Shown here piece after piece: positions 8,601-19,300 of a DNA stretch of 45,720 nucleotides. Positions within the stretch are counted from its first letter, which is position 1, and each line of letters begins with the position of its first letter. Both the position numbers and the translations under genes were made by a program. Source of the stretch: Fulvivirga sp. (GTDB lineage: Bacteria; Bacteroidota; Bacteroidia; Cytophagales; Cyclobacteriaceae); the NCBI GenBank assembly GCA_028280565.1, contig JANQLQ010000290.1, positions 1 to 45,720 on the forward strand, read 5' to 3'. Below the pieces are notes generated by a model. It was not told the origin of the DNA and searched no databases. It saw only the letters and a program-made list of their open reading frames with translations.

Positions 8601-11257
8601 TGGAAGACAATAAGAAGCATACACCCCAAGTCGCTGATTGGCTCATCTCTAAGTTGATCCGTGACCGTTACCGGGAAGAGTTTTTTGGGGATCTCTATGA
8701 GCTTTATTGCCAAAGGCTTGAAACAAGAAGTAAACCCTTTGCTTACTTGATGTATTGGGTAGATGCTATTCATTTACTTCGTGGCTTTTTCTCGCCTTTT
8801 GATATTAAAAATGAGAATAATAAAACAATGTTTTTCAAGCATTACTTTAAGCTGTCGATTAGGACTATGCTCAGGCATAAGTCTTTTTCATTTATCAATA
8901 TTTTCGGGTTAGTCTTAGGGATGTCCACCACGTTGCTCATCTTATTGTACGTGCAATATGAAACCAACTATGACCGCTACCATACCCACTCCGAAAGGAT
9001 CTACAGGATCAGCCGGGAGTGGCTTAATGAAGATGGTTCGACCAATTTACATTTGGGTACCGTTGCCCCTGGTTTTGCTCCTTTGATCGAAAATGAATTC
9101 GAGGGGATAATTGAGCAGGCGGTCCGTTTTAAGCTTACTGATCCACAATTAATAGCATATGAGGACAGTCACTTTTTGCAAGAGAATTTCTTCTACGCTG
9201 ATGCGGATGTCTTTAAAGTCTTTTCATGGCAGTTTGTGGCTGGTGATCCCGCAACTGCACTGCTCGAGCCCAATACAGTGGTGATCACAACGTCGGTAGC
9301 TCGCAAATATTTCCAAGATGAAGAGGCTTTAGGGAAAGTTTTGACACTTTCTGAGGCAAACCCAAAAATTGAGCTTAAAGTTACGGGTGTAGTAGAAGAC
9401 ATACCTTCCAACTCTCATTTTCGATGGCAAATGCTTTGTTCATTCCCCACATTTGAGCAACAAGTGGGGAAGGAGAATATGATGCAACGCTGGTGGGATA
9501 ATGTCTATGCTACATACCTGTTATTCCGGGACCCGGAACAGCAACCTTTTTTCGAATCCCTGGTCCCATCTTTCTTGGATAAGCACCTCCCGGTGAGAAC
9601 AATTACTACCGCTTCCGACATCAACCGGCTCCACCTTATGCCACTGGCCGATATTCATTTACGATCACATACGGACTTGGAAATCGAACCGAATGGCAAT
9701 ATCCGTTTGGTGTACCTGTTTGCGCTGGTCGCTGCACTGATCCTTTTAATTGCTTGTATCAATTTTATGAACCTGTCTACCGCCAAAGCCTCTAAGAGAT
9801 CGAAAGAAGTAGGGGTGAGAAAAGTGATGGGCGCACAGAAAACAGCGCTCATACAACAGTATTTTGTGGAATCACTGCTGTATGCTCTTTTTGCCATGTT
9901 CATTTCATTGATCGTAGTTTACGCGGCATTACCATTTTTTCGTGACCTTGTATCGAAACCGTTGACACTGGATTTTTTAACGAACCCGGATATCTTATTG
10001 CTCATCTTGGGCACCACCCTAGTGACGGGCTTAGTTGCTGGGTCCTACCCAGCGCTCTACTTATCTTCGTTTCAGCCAGCATCGATTTTAAGGCGGCGCC
10101 CCCGGTCTATCGGTGTTAAGTTCAACTTCCGGTCCGTACTGGTTGTGCTTCAATTCCTGATTTCAGGAGGGCTGGTAGCTTCCGTAGGAGTGATCCAGGA
10201 CCAACTAGGCTATATTCAAAAGAAGGACCCCGGCTTTAACACAAATGACTTGATCGTGCTTCCGTTTGATGCAGATATGTACGAACAATATGAGCTGATC
10301 CAGGACCGTTTGTTATCACACGAAGGAATATTCGAAGTCAGCCTCTCCAGCCGGGTACCATCTTTTGATCGCCTTCTTTCCAGCCAGTTTGTCTTCGCTG
10401 AAGTGGAAGACCAGCAGACGGCCTCCCTCATCATGGCTGACGTGCACGTGGACTTTGATTATTTGCCCTCTTTAGGCGTTGAACTTGCAGCAGGACGGTT
10501 TTTTGATAAAAATTTGAGCAGTGACTCTTCACAAGCTTTTATTGTTAATGAGGCAGCCGTCAAAGCTATTGGATGGAGTTCTCCCCAAGCAGCTTTGGGT
10601 AAGCGTTTAGATTATGGGAAGATACTGGCCGGGCACGTGGTGGGTGTTGTTAAAGACTTTCATTATGAATCCCTTAGGGAATCCATTGTACCTATCATTT
10701 TCTTGGTAAATGAGGGCAGGCCGGGTAGTGTCTTAGCCCGGGCAGATCCCACGAAACGACCCGCTGTAGAAGCCTTTTTGAAAGAGGAATGGTCCCATTG
10801 GAAACCGGGGTTTCCACTCTCCATAGAGTATCTTCAAAACGGCCTTAGATCACTTTATGATGATGAACGTAGGTTATCGTCTGTTGTCCTATATTTTTCC
10901 GGGCTAGCGGTGCTGCTAGCTGCCTTAGGTTTGTTTGGATTGTCTACATTTATGGCGGAACAGCGCGTGAAAGAGATTGGGGTGCGGAAAATACTGGGGG
11001 CCAGGGTACGGCAATTATTTTATCTTCTTACTCGTGATTTTACCAAGTTGGTATTAGTAGGATTCCTAGTTTCCATCCCTATCGCATGGTATTTCATGGG
11101 ACTATGGTTGTCCGATTTTGCGTATGCCACAGCGATAGAGGCTTCTGTATTTATCATGTCGGGTTTGTTAATGTTTGGTGTGTCTTTGATCGCGATGAGC
11201 TACCAGGTGCTCAAAGTAACGCTGGGCAATCCTGTGGAAGCGCTACGTTACGAGTAA
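8600..11257 (+). CDS. Orphan ABC transporter permease with PadR-linked prefix domain
   Basis: The ATG at 8600 overlaps the padR stop and gives 885 aa; a longer in-frame start at 8564 would add 12 residues inside padR and is less likely. The first 75 residues (ADWLISKLIRDRYREEFFGD...) resemble the permease prefix domain found in PadR-linked permeases. Two MacB/FtsX units follow. The first has a membrane helix at about 95-118, a periplasmic domain, and an FtsX core with KEVGVRKVMGA. The second has a periplasmic domain and an FtsX core with KEIGVRKILGA near the C-terminus. Both halves of a MacB-like dimer are thus in one chain, as in the 'duplicated orphan permease' family. No ATPase gene is adjacent. 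The substrate is unknown; MacB-type systems move peptides or toxins or transmit mechanical signals. Confidence 0.88.
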   Translation: MEDNKKHTPQVADWLISKLIRDRYREEFFGDLYELYCQRLETRSKPFAYLMYWVDAIHLLRGFFSPFDIKNENNKTMFFKHYFKLSIRTMLRHKSFSFINIFGLVLGMSTTLLILLYVQYETNYDRYHTHSERIYRISREWLNEDGSTNLHLGTVAPGFAPLIENEFEGIIEQAVRFKLTDPQLIAYEDSHFLQENFFYADADVFKVFSWQFVAGDPATALLEPNTVVITTSVARKYFQDEEALGKVLTLSEANPKIELKVTGVVEDIPSNSHFRWQMLCSFPTFEQQVGKENMMQRWWDNVYATYLLFRDPEQQPFFESLVPSFLDKHLPVRTITTASDINRLHLMPLADIHLRSHTDLEIEPNGNIRLVYLFALVAALILLIACINFMNLSTAKASKRSKEVGVRKVMGAQKTALIQQYFVESLLYALFAMFISLIVVYAALPFFRDLVSKPLTLDFLTNPDILLLILGTTLVTGLVAGSYPALYLSSFQPASILRRRPRSIGVKFNFRSVLVVLQFLISGGLVASVGVIQDQLGYIQKKDPGFNTNDLIVLPFDADMYEQYELIQDRLLSHEGIFEVSLSSRVPSFDRLLSSQFVFAEVEDQQTASLIMADVHVDFDYLPSLGVELAAGRFFDKNLSSDSSQAFIVNEAAVKAIGWSSPQAALGKRLDYGKILAGHVVGVVKDFHYESLRESIVPIIFLVNEGRPGSVLARADPTKRPAVEAFLKEEWSHWKPGFPLSIEYLQNGLRSLYDDERRLSSVVLYFSGLAVLLAALGLFGLSTFMAEQRVKEIGVRKILGARVRQLFYLLTRDFTKLVLVGFLVSIPIAWYFMGLWLSDFAYATAIEASVFIMSGLLMFGVSLIAMSYQVLKVTLGNPVEALRYE

Positions 11258-11547
11258 AAGAAGATCATGCTCTCTAAACCACCCCAATCGTTCCAATGGG
11301 CTGGTTTCTTCGTGTATTGACGAAATAGAGTAAGAGAAGTTTTTTTTGATACTTACAGGAGGTTTTTGAAGTGCGCTTACCCCCAAGGCTCTTTTTGTAG
11401 GTAAAACTAATGTGTTGGGTAGGTATACTGCACTGATCTGGTCTGGGACTTTTGGTATCAAATTGGTCATATAATTAATGATTTAGTAAAGCCAAATTCC
11501 GTATTTAGTAAGATGTATTAATGAACTTGGTGGCAAAACCCATAGAT
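11258..11547. other. Intergenic region before the phosphoesterase
   Basis: A roughly 265-290 bp gap, depending on the phosphoesterase start. It has T-rich runs (for example near 11339-11347) but no convincing TAnnTTTG promoter. No hairpin terminator or RNA gene was recognised. Confidence 0.4.
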
Positions 11548-13383
11548 ATGAAAACCTTATTACCTGCGCTATTTTTAATAGCATGCAGCCTTTCAACCTT
11601 AGCCCAACAATCGCCGAGGATCATTGTCGATATCCCTACAAGTCAAAAGCCATGGAATAACATCGATTGGAATGATTCAAAGGAACAATTCCAGTTTGCC
11701 ATCGTGACTGACCGTACCGGGGGGCATCGCCCGGGTGTATTTTTAGAGGGAATGAAGAGACTCAACCTCCTACAGCCTGAATTTGTGATGAGCGTGGGGG
11801 ACCTGATCGAAGGGTATACTCGTGATACGGACCGCCTGGATGCTGAATGGACAGAGTTCATGGGCTTTATTGATACCTTGCAAATGCCCTTCTTTTATGT
11901 ACCGGGTAACCATGACATCACGAACGAGGTGATGGAAAAGAAATGGGAAGAGCTATTCGGGGTGACCTACTATCATTTCGTGTATAAAGATGTTCTTTTC
12001 TTGTGTCTTAACTCTGAAGACAACCTGAGAGGGGCGGGAAGAGGGACGATCGACGATGAGCAATACGAATATGTCAAAAAAGTACTCGCTGATAACCAAG
12101 ATGTGAAATGGACCCTTGTATTCTTACACCAACCCTTATGGGTGCAGAAAGATACCAAGCGATGGAGTGATGTAGAAAAGCTATTGGCCGATAGGGATCA
12201 TAACGTATTTGCCGGTCACTATCACCGTTATTGGAAAACACAAAAGAATAAGGGGAAATACATTGCACTAGCCACTACCGGGGGCGGAAGCCGGCTCCGG
12301 GGACCGGCTTATGGGGAGTTTGATCACGTGGTATGGGTCACAATGACTGAAAAAGGGCCCCTGCTGGCCAATTTACTTCTTGAAGGTATTTGGGATGAAG
12401 ATGTGGTGACAGAAGATATCGTGAAACTGGTAAGGAACAGGCCTTTCCCAGTGAAAGTGGAGCCGGTATACCTAGACAACACTCAACTGGGGCAAGTAAC
12501 CACCTCGGTGAAGATCACCAATGATAGTGATCATAAAATGACCGTTAACTTGGAAGGTGTGGCACACTCGTCATTGTTTTATCAATTGGAAAAAGAGACC
12601 CTTGTGGTTGAACCCAATGATGTTGCAGCGTTCCAGCTCATGATAAAAAATGATCACGGGAAGGATCTTACTTCGCTATCGCCCATCCGTATCCGTGCCG
12701 AGGTGGACTATGAATACGAAGGACGTCCAAATGTGGTGCTACAAAATACGCTTTCCTTTGCCCCGATATTCAAACAGAAGGTATCACAGAGTGCTAAAAA
12801 GGTTAAGGTAGATGGTAATATCAAAGAGTGGAAAGGGCCGTGGATCACTTTACAAGAAAAGAATATGCGGGGTAAACCCTTCAACTACCACGGCGAGAAG
12901 GATTGTACCATTAAGTTCTCTTCTTCCTACGATGAAGAACATTTTTACATGGCGTTCGATATTAAAGATGATGACCTATTCGTAAACGAAAAAGGGTCAT
13001 TTTGGGGACAAGATGCACTGATCATTGGATTGGATGCCCGGCCGAGGCATGTAAGCGCTATGAACGTGGGAGAAGGAAGGGGGCAAGAGTGGTTGGTTTA
13101 TCTACAAACCTTCAAGGAAAAAGACGCCGTTTATAACCTGGATAGACTGCCAGAAGGGGTAAGATCGGCGATTTCCAAAAATGACAAAGGCGTGCAGGTA
13201 GAAGTAGCTTTCCCGGTGTCCTACCTAGATAAAATGCATACCAACCCCTGGACAAATGTGAGATTAGGGGTGGGATATTACGATTATGACGGTGATGGCG
13301 AGGAAAGAACGGAGCACTACTGGTATCCTGCCTGGAACAGTGAAGAAAACACACCGGGTTCGGGGATGATTTTTAAAGAATAG
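11548..13383 (+). CDS. Secreted calcineurin-like metallophosphoesterase with CBM9-like C-terminal domain
   Basis: The frame opens at an ATG at 11521, but the ATG at 11548 gives a cleaner signal peptide (MKTLLPALFLIACSLSTLAQQ), leaving 611 aa. In the longer numbering, the metallophosphoesterase motifs are TDRTGG at 63-68, GDL at 93-95, GNHD at 129-132, LHQP at 202-205 and GHYHRY at 232-237. These fit a two-metal phosphoesterase. The first motif is D-R-T where classical members have D-x-H. From about residue 420 (KVKVDGNIKEWKGPW) to the end there is a CBM9-like beta sandwich (AFDIKDDDLFV, FWGQDALIIGLDARP), typical of exported Bacteroidota enzymes. It is likely periplasmic or extracellular. The substrate (a phosphomonoester, phosphodiester or nucleotide) cannot be told from sequence. 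Confidence 0.85.
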   Translation: MKTLLPALFLIACSLSTLAQQSPRIIVDIPTSQKPWNNIDWNDSKEQFQFAIVTDRTGGHRPGVFLEGMKRLNLLQPEFVMSVGDLIEGYTRDTDRLDAEWTEFMGFIDTLQMPFFYVPGNHDITNEVMEKKWEELFGVTYYHFVYKDVLFLCLNSEDNLRGAGRGTIDDEQYEYVKKVLADNQDVKWTLVFLHQPLWVQKDTKRWSDVEKLLADRDHNVFAGHYHRYWKTQKNKGKYIALATTGGGSRLRGPAYGEFDHVVWVTMTEKGPLLANLLLEGIWDEDVVTEDIVKLVRNRPFPVKVEPVYLDNTQLGQVTTSVKITNDSDHKMTVNLEGVAHSSLFYQLEKETLVVEPNDVAAFQLMIKNDHGKDLTSLSPIRIRAEVDYEYEGRPNVVLQNTLSFAPIFKQKVSQSAKKVKVDGNIKEWKGPWITLQEKNMRGKPFNYHGEKDCTIKFSSSYDEEHFYMAFDIKDDDLFVNEKGSFWGQDALIIGLDARPRHVSAMNVGEGRGQEWLVYLQTFKEKDAVYNLDRLPEGVRSAISKNDKGVQVEVAFPVSYLDKMHTNPWTNVRLGVGYYDYDGDGEERTEHYWYPAWNSEENTPGSGMIFKE

Positions 13384-13944
13384 CCCCGGTTTGATCCATT
13401 GTCTTGCTTAACCTGGAAAATTTCAATAGCCTGGTCTTGCCGGGTATGCTTAAAGAAAGTCACTGCTAAACAATGAACGACCGCAGAAGTTTAAGCGAGC
13501 TGAATCAATAGTTCATATCACCATGTATGTTATGGTCTTAAATGCGACAAAAAGTTCCCGATAACTTCTGGTTACCTTCTTTGATGAGTAGAAAAGATCG
13601 TTCTTGAGCTTAAAAGGTTGATCGGTAACGCTTTAGAGGAAAAATGACTGAACTGCAGGGCTTGAGGAATAAAACCATGTCAAAGTCTCCTAACATGTGG
13701 TAAGGAAAAAATCGGGTATATAACTAATTGATTTCAAATATGATAGTTTGGTTAGTTTCATCATTTTTAACGTACCGGTCAAGTATACTTTCCTAGGGTT
13801 TTAGACAGGTTTTAGGCCGTAAAACAGGGGCTTTGAACCGTTTTTTTGATGTAATTTTTTGTGACGAATTGCAGTAAAAATTACAACTAAAAATGTTGAC
13901 ACCTATCGTATATCCAACTTTATTTGTATTGCTAATTTGTAAAA
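13384..13944. other. Long upstream region of the RHS cluster
   Basis: About 560 bp without a credible gene separate the phosphoesterase from the first gene of the RHS cluster. The region becomes AT-rich toward the cluster. It holds a small inverted repeat (GTTTTA at 13809-13814, TAAAAC at 13820-13825), a T-run near 13841-13847, and the promoter candidate at 13896-13926. It is long enough to hold regulatory sites, but no repeated operator is evident. Confidence 0.5.
13896..13926 (+). promoter_or_regulatory. Candidate promoter of the RHS cluster
   Basis: TTG at 13896-13898, a 20-nt spacer, then TTTATTTG at 13919-13926 gives five of the six defined bases of TAnnTTTG at a suitable distance. Initiation would fall about 13 nt before the first ATG at 13945. 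This is the only clear promoter-like site near the head of the long co-directional cluster. Confidence 0.4.
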
Positions 13945-14916
13945 ATGCAAGTCCAACCCCTGTTTCTAGTATCGATTTGTTTAGCTCTCTCACTAGGGTA
14001 TTCGAGTGGGCAGGGTATCCGGCTGAATGTCGATGAATCTATATCAAAAGAGATCATCGATGAGAGCCAGGACACCTTACAAGCCGTCCATAATGATCTA
14101 GTCTTGTCTGAAAGACAACTGGGAAGCTTGCCGGATTCAGTCATGCATTTCGTCAACTTACACAATCAATACCAGGAGTTGTCAGAACCCGCAATGATCC
14201 AGTCGATACTTTCACGTTTTGATGAACAGCAGCGTAAGGCTAATAACATCTTAACGACTAACCCGCATTCTTCCTTGGGGCAAGATTTTCAACTTGATCC
14301 GTCTGAATTCAAACCTGCCTTGCCCGGTAAATCGCTATTAGACGATGAACTAAGCATCATAGATAGCATTTCGGTGAAAGAGCTTACTGGTGAAAAGAAA
14401 AAAATAGTAAGACATCGGATAGATTCTAACCAAAGTGTCTTGATGCTCAAAGAAAAATCAAGCCTGTTCAAGAAGAAGTATTATGAAGGACTCGTTGCCA
14501 TAGGGGAAGGTGAAAAGGGAATAACACTACAGCGTTTTTCGCCGGCTATCGGTCTTTATGCAATAAAAAACCTGTCGTTGGGTTTAGGGCCCAGTTTCAA
14601 CTTTGGGGGACTTGGAGATTTTAAAAATGTTTGGCCGGGTACGGGTATCCGGTCCTTTGTGAAAAAAGAGGTCTTCAGGCAGGCCGCCTATCTCCAGTTC
14701 GAAGATCTGTACGTGCCTTCGGCCGAGAATCTTGAAGATGAGATACCTACCCATGAGTTCAGGATTGGGGCAGGATATTTACTTCCTGTGGGCGGCAAGG
14801 CCGCAATAAATGTTTCAGGGTATTATCTCATCAACCAAAATTTAAGTTCTGTGTTCAGTTCTCCCTTGGAGATCAGGATAGGGATAAGCTCCATCAATAA
14901 AGAAGATAGCCCATGA
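13945..14916 (+). CDS. Small outer-membrane-barrel-like protein, first gene of the RHS cluster
   Basis: This 323-aa protein has a signal peptide (about 1-23, ending YSSGQG). An acidic, helix-rich segment spans about 30-170. A C-terminal half of alternating hydrophobic strands rich in Gly and aromatics (for example LYAIKNLSLGLGPSFNFGG, then AAINVSGYYLINQNL) looks like a small outer-membrane beta barrel. No precise family was recognised. The 4-nt ATGA overlap with the next gene and the promoter just upstream make it the head of the operon. It may anchor other cluster products in the outer membrane, but that is inference. Confidence 0.6.
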   Translation: MQVQPLFLVSICLALSLGYSSGQGIRLNVDESISKEIIDESQDTLQAVHNDLVLSERQLGSLPDSVMHFVNLHNQYQELSEPAMIQSILSRFDEQQRKANNILTTNPHSSLGQDFQLDPSEFKPALPGKSLLDDELSIIDSISVKELTGEKKKIVRHRIDSNQSVLMLKEKSSLFKKKYYEGLVAIGEGEKGITLQRFSPAIGLYAIKNLSLGLGPSFNFGGLGDFKNVWPGTGIRSFVKKEVFRQAAYLQFEDLYVPSAENLEDEIPTHEFRIGAGYLLPVGGKAAINVSGYYLINQNLSSVFSSPLEIRIGISSINKEDSP

Positions 14917-15707
14917 GTGCTGTAGCTACATACAAATCGGTACGTCGCCTTCATCTCGTCATGGTGTTGGCATTGTCCTGCCTTTCCTTCTTAGGCTTGG
15001 GGCAAGCCTCTTCGATCAAAAGCGGGCAGGCTGCCTACTACATCAACCCGGCCCAGGTCAATGGTGTAATTGATCTTCCCGGGAAAGAATTAAGCATTGA
15101 ATACGTGGATAAATACGGAGTAGAAGACGTGATCCGCCTCGTTATTCTGAAAATGTCAAATGAAACTTTAGTAGATATTCGCCTTAAAAAGGAGTTGGGT
15201 GCTAATTTTTATAATATCCCATTGGAAAGCTATAAGGATTCCTGGGACTACGATACGGTCTACAAAGCTATTTTGAAGGACGACTTGGGAGAGAGTCAAC
15301 AGTTCTTGTTCAACATCCCCGAACCTTTAGAACATGAGCGCCCGGAGTTAGAGATACTAGTAAAACCCACAGATCTTGACTGCAAAGGGATAGAAAACAC
15401 CACAGAGTACTATGTTGATGTGAGCAAGGGCCGGGCTCCTTATAAAGTGAAATGGTATGTGCTCAATGAAGAAAACACCCAACTGCTTTACCAGCCCAAG
15501 ACCGAGTTACTCTACAGTGACCAAGAATCTTCTATGATCATTATCGATCATGCCCTAGGGTATAACGTAGTGGCGCATGTCATAGATGCTTGCGGAATGG
15601 AACATCAAGAAATGGTAAGACTCGCTTGTGAAAATGGCGCTAAAAAGATCAATAGTCTTTTGTTCCAAAAGATAAATACTAAAGATGGTTCAGCAGATGG
15701 TTTGTGA
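14913..15707 (+). CDS. Exported protein with a SprB-repeat-like segment
   Basis: This 264-aa protein has an N-terminal signal sequence (hydrophobic stretch about 15-32, ending LGQAS). A beta-rich domain follows. At about 150-235 there is a segment shaped like a SprB/Ig-like repeat: a Cys start (DLDCKGIENT), then GRAPYKVKWYV, and a closing C before the end. No enzymatic motif is visible. It overlaps both neighbours (4 nt upstream, 23 nt downstream), so it is part of the coupled unit. Function unknown; an accessory or adaptor role on the cell surface is plausible. Confidence 0.6.
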   Translation: MSAVATYKSVRRLHLVMVLALSCLSFLGLGQASSIKSGQAAYYINPAQVNGVIDLPGKELSIEYVDKYGVEDVIRLVILKMSNETLVDIRLKKELGANFYNIPLESYKDSWDYDTVYKAILKDDLGESQQFLFNIPEPLEHERPELEILVKPTDLDCKGIENTTEYYVDVSKGRAPYKVKWYVLNEENTQLLYQPKTELLYSDQESSMIIIDHALGYNVVAHVIDACGMEHQEMVRLACENGAKKINSLLFQKINTKDGSADGL

Positions 15708-16317
15708 ATCTCGGCGGAGTATTATTAGGCTTACCTATCGCGTCCTAGCCTCCCTTGTAATTCCATTGACGTTATATGGTTGCCAAAAGATGAGCGCAGA
15801 ACATCAATACATCCACTGGGTAGAGAATCCTGGCAATGGGCTGCTAACTACCCAAAGGGTAAGTAATTATAACATAAAAGTTCAATATCAACCGGATGAC
15901 TACAGGTACTTACTGAAGTCCAATACGAGCGTTATCGACCCCCTGCGGTTAAAAGAAAATCGAGATGAAGCAGTGGGTATGCAATTTTATCATTTGACCT
16001 TCTCACTGGCTGATCCAACACAAGATGTGATGAAGTACGGCGTGGCGTCCTTAGACGAGTACCAGCAAAAAATCTATTATTTCTCTTACCGCTTCCAATA
16101 CGACATTGAACTGGAACATAATGGGCAGAAGCTGGATTGTAAGTTATTTCATTTTGAAGATACCATGGGACTGTCATCTTCGAGATCATTTTTGTTAGGG
16201 TTCGAAAATCCAGATACGAGGGTACAGCAAGTGAGCATCATTATTAACTCCCCATGGATAAGCAAAGAACCTGTTGAACTTAAACTTAACAAAAACAATA
16301 TTTTGCTAGAAATATGA
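15685..16317 (+). CDS. Cluster lipoprotein of unknown function
   Basis: This 210-aa protein has a basic N-region, a hydrophobic core and a lipobox LYGC with Cys33, so it is a predicted lipoprotein. The mature part begins SAEHQYIHWVENPGNGL and is a compact beta-rich domain with no recognised family. The start at 15685 overlaps the previous gene by 23 nt; the ATG at 15697 is an alternative that keeps the signal. The following gene starts within the stop codon (ATGA). It is probably an outer-membrane-anchored accessory protein of the RHS system. Confidence 0.65.
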   Translation: MVQQMVCESRRSIIRLTYRVLASLVIPLTLYGCQKMSAEHQYIHWVENPGNGLLTTQRVSNYNIKVQYQPDDYRYLLKSNTSVIDPLRLKENRDEAVGMQFYHLTFSLADPTQDVMKYGVASLDEYQQKIYYFSYRFQYDIELEHNGQKLDCKLFHFEDTMGLSSSRSFLLGFENPDTRVQQVSIIINSPWISKEPVELKLNKNNILLEI

Positions 16318-19300
16318 CCCCAACTGTAAGCCCCTATCGAAAGAAGATTGCCATTATGCTTCTCTGCCTATTCTCGGTTCATTTGACCGTCCCCACCGCT
16401 TATGGCTTAACTTCAGGACCTAGCCAACCGGAATTCCAATCCTTCCAGCCGGCCAGTGCAGCAGATATGGTGGACCTTTTCACCGGTGATTTTAACTATA
16501 ACATCCCACTATTTGAATTGCCTGGCCCTAACGGTGGCTATCCTTTCAACTTATCCTACCAATCCGGCATAGGGATGGACCAAGAGGCCAGCTGGGTAGG
16601 CCTTGGTTTTAACCTTAATCCAGGGGCGGTTTCTAGGCAAATGAGGGGACTCCCGGATGAATTCAAAGGTGATCAAGTTTACACCAAGATGTCCATCAAG
16701 CCTAGTGTAACCGTAGGCCTCGGGGCGGGTGTAGGAAATGAGATTTTTGGCGGGGCTGGTCAGCTTGGGTTAGGCTTGAGTGTTTCTCAAAATAATTACC
16801 AGGGGTTCAGCTACAGTATCGATGGTTCTGTTGGCTATGAAAAAGCTGTAGGAAACAGTATGACTGGCGGTGTAGGGTTAGACCTCAGTTTAAACCCAAA
16901 AGAAGGTATTGGTGTTAACCCCTCTCTTACGTTAGGGACTAAATTTGGAGACTTTGGGTTAGGAGCAGGGTATAACTCCAAGGCAGGTTTGTACAACATG
17001 GCATTTACACATGATTTCCAGGTGGAAGGGAAGTTGCCAAAAATGAACGAAGAAGACCCTGCTGAAAGAGCTAACAATGCGAATGTAACCAGTACACTTT
17101 CACTTGCTGCACAGGGATACACACCACAAGTGACCATGCCTATGCGAAGCACAAATATTGCGCTTACGTTCAAAGCTGGAGCAGCTTGGTGGGCGGTGGA
17201 TGCCCATGGGTATGTACGAGGGTTTTATAATGAACAACGGCTAAAAAATGATAGGAAACGTGTGCCCTCCAGTGCCTTTGGGTACATGAATTACCAATAT
17301 GCCACTGGGGACAGGCCCCTGCTGGACTTCAACCGGGAAAAAGACGGTATTGTCAGCAAAGAAACACCCAATTTGGGGATCCCTTCCTTGACGTACGATA
17401 TCTACTCTGCCACGGGGCAAGGATTTAGTGCGATGTACCGACCTATGCGCAACGATTATGGAACCGTTCATGACCCTGAAACAGTTTCTAAATCCACCGG
17501 GGGCTCGATAGGAGTAGATGCAAGCCCGGGATTGACTCATGTAGGCTTTAATCGTAATGTGAATCATTCCGAGTCTAGGTCTGGCCTATGGAATAGTCAA
17601 ACCGCCGGTTCAGCTACGTTTACGACATCATCGGCTAATTCGATATATGAGCCCTGGTATTTCAAAGTACATGGAGAGCCGGTTGGAGAAAGTATTAACC
17701 CGTTGAACAGACTAGGAGGCGATGCAGCCGTACGGGTAAAACTGTCTGGGACCAACAGGTCTCCCGAGGCATCAGCCCAACTAGAGAACCGGTCTTGGAA
17801 TGGCGCTATTCCGTCTCCCGAACTCGCTAAAAGAAAGCCAAGAAGCCAAGTAATACAGTCCATTACCAACGATGAGTTGGTAGATCCGGCTCGCCAGGAG
17901 CTAAACTCGCTTTTCAAGACACGGTACTTAGACCATAATGGAGTTGTCCGTGATTTGGATCGGTCGGGAAACCAGGGGCATCACTTGGCAGGAATGACAG
18001 CCCTCACGCCTAGTGGACTGAGGTATACCTATGCCATACCGGCGTATAACCTCTACCAAGAAGAAGTGACCTTTAGCGCATCCAAACAAGCAGGGCAAGC
18101 CGCTAGGGTCAATGTTGGGAATGGAGGAAGTGGAGATCCTTATTTCGAATACCGGCACACCGATAAGTATTTAAAACGTGTCGAAATGCCGGCCTATGCT
18201 TATTCTTACTTACTTACATCGGTAGTAGGGTCGGATTACGTGGATGTTACCGGTGACGGGGTCACCGAAGACGACCTAGGGTATTGGGTGAAATTTACCT
18301 ATCAAAAAGTCACCCCCGGCAACGCCCCTTACCAGTGGCGCGATCCTTATTCACAAGCTCATTATGTGAAAGGGTGGGAAACAGACCCACGAGACGATAA
18401 AGGTAGTTTTGTTTATGGGCAAAAGGAGATCTGGTACCTCACCCAAGCTGAAACCAAATCGCATATTGCAAAATTTACCTTGCAAGACCGGCAAGACGGT
18501 CGCGGTGTAGCCAGCAAATTACAAGATAGTAACAACCACGGCAGTAGCCTGAAAGCCCTTCGGCAAATAGAATTGTTTACCAGGGCCGCCAACGGGAGTT
18601 TCCCAATAAAGACGGTCAAGTTTGAATATGATTATTCGCTCTGTCCAGGTGTTTTTAATAATGCACTCGGTAGCGGGAAGCTTACCTTAAAAAAGCTCTG
18701 GTTCGAGTACGGGAATACTACGAGGGGCCGTCTAAATCCCTATGAGTTTTCCTACGCAACGAATAACCCTTCTTATGACTTATACGCTTATGACCGATGG
18801 GGGAATTACAAACCCTACCCGCCAGGCAATGTAGAGCGTAATAAGGATTTCCCATATGCTCTACAAGACCCATCTATGAAAGAGGCCATTGACCGTTATG
18901 CCGCCTCGTGGAGCCTGGGTAAGATCAAAATGCCTTCAGGTTCTGAACTGCTTATCGATTACGAAACAGATGACTATGCTTACGTGCAGCACCTTCCCGC
19001 CATGCAGATGACTACGCTGGTGGATCCGTACAGTGCCGCAGCTACCTTGGATCCAACACGTGACTTTCTCTTAAATGACGCTGATACGAAGATCCGTTTT
19101 AAACTGGAGTCTCCACTGCCGGGTGACGTGGATCCTGGCCAGGAGGCAGTCGTAAAGAGATACCTAGACTTGAAAAGGAAGCAGTTGTATTTCAAGGCCA
19201 AGATCAACCTGAGAAGTGTCGGGGAGGGCTTTGACGAGTTTATTTCCGGGTATGCAGACATCGATCTCTCTAAGCCCATGGGCTTAGAAAAGGATGCTTC

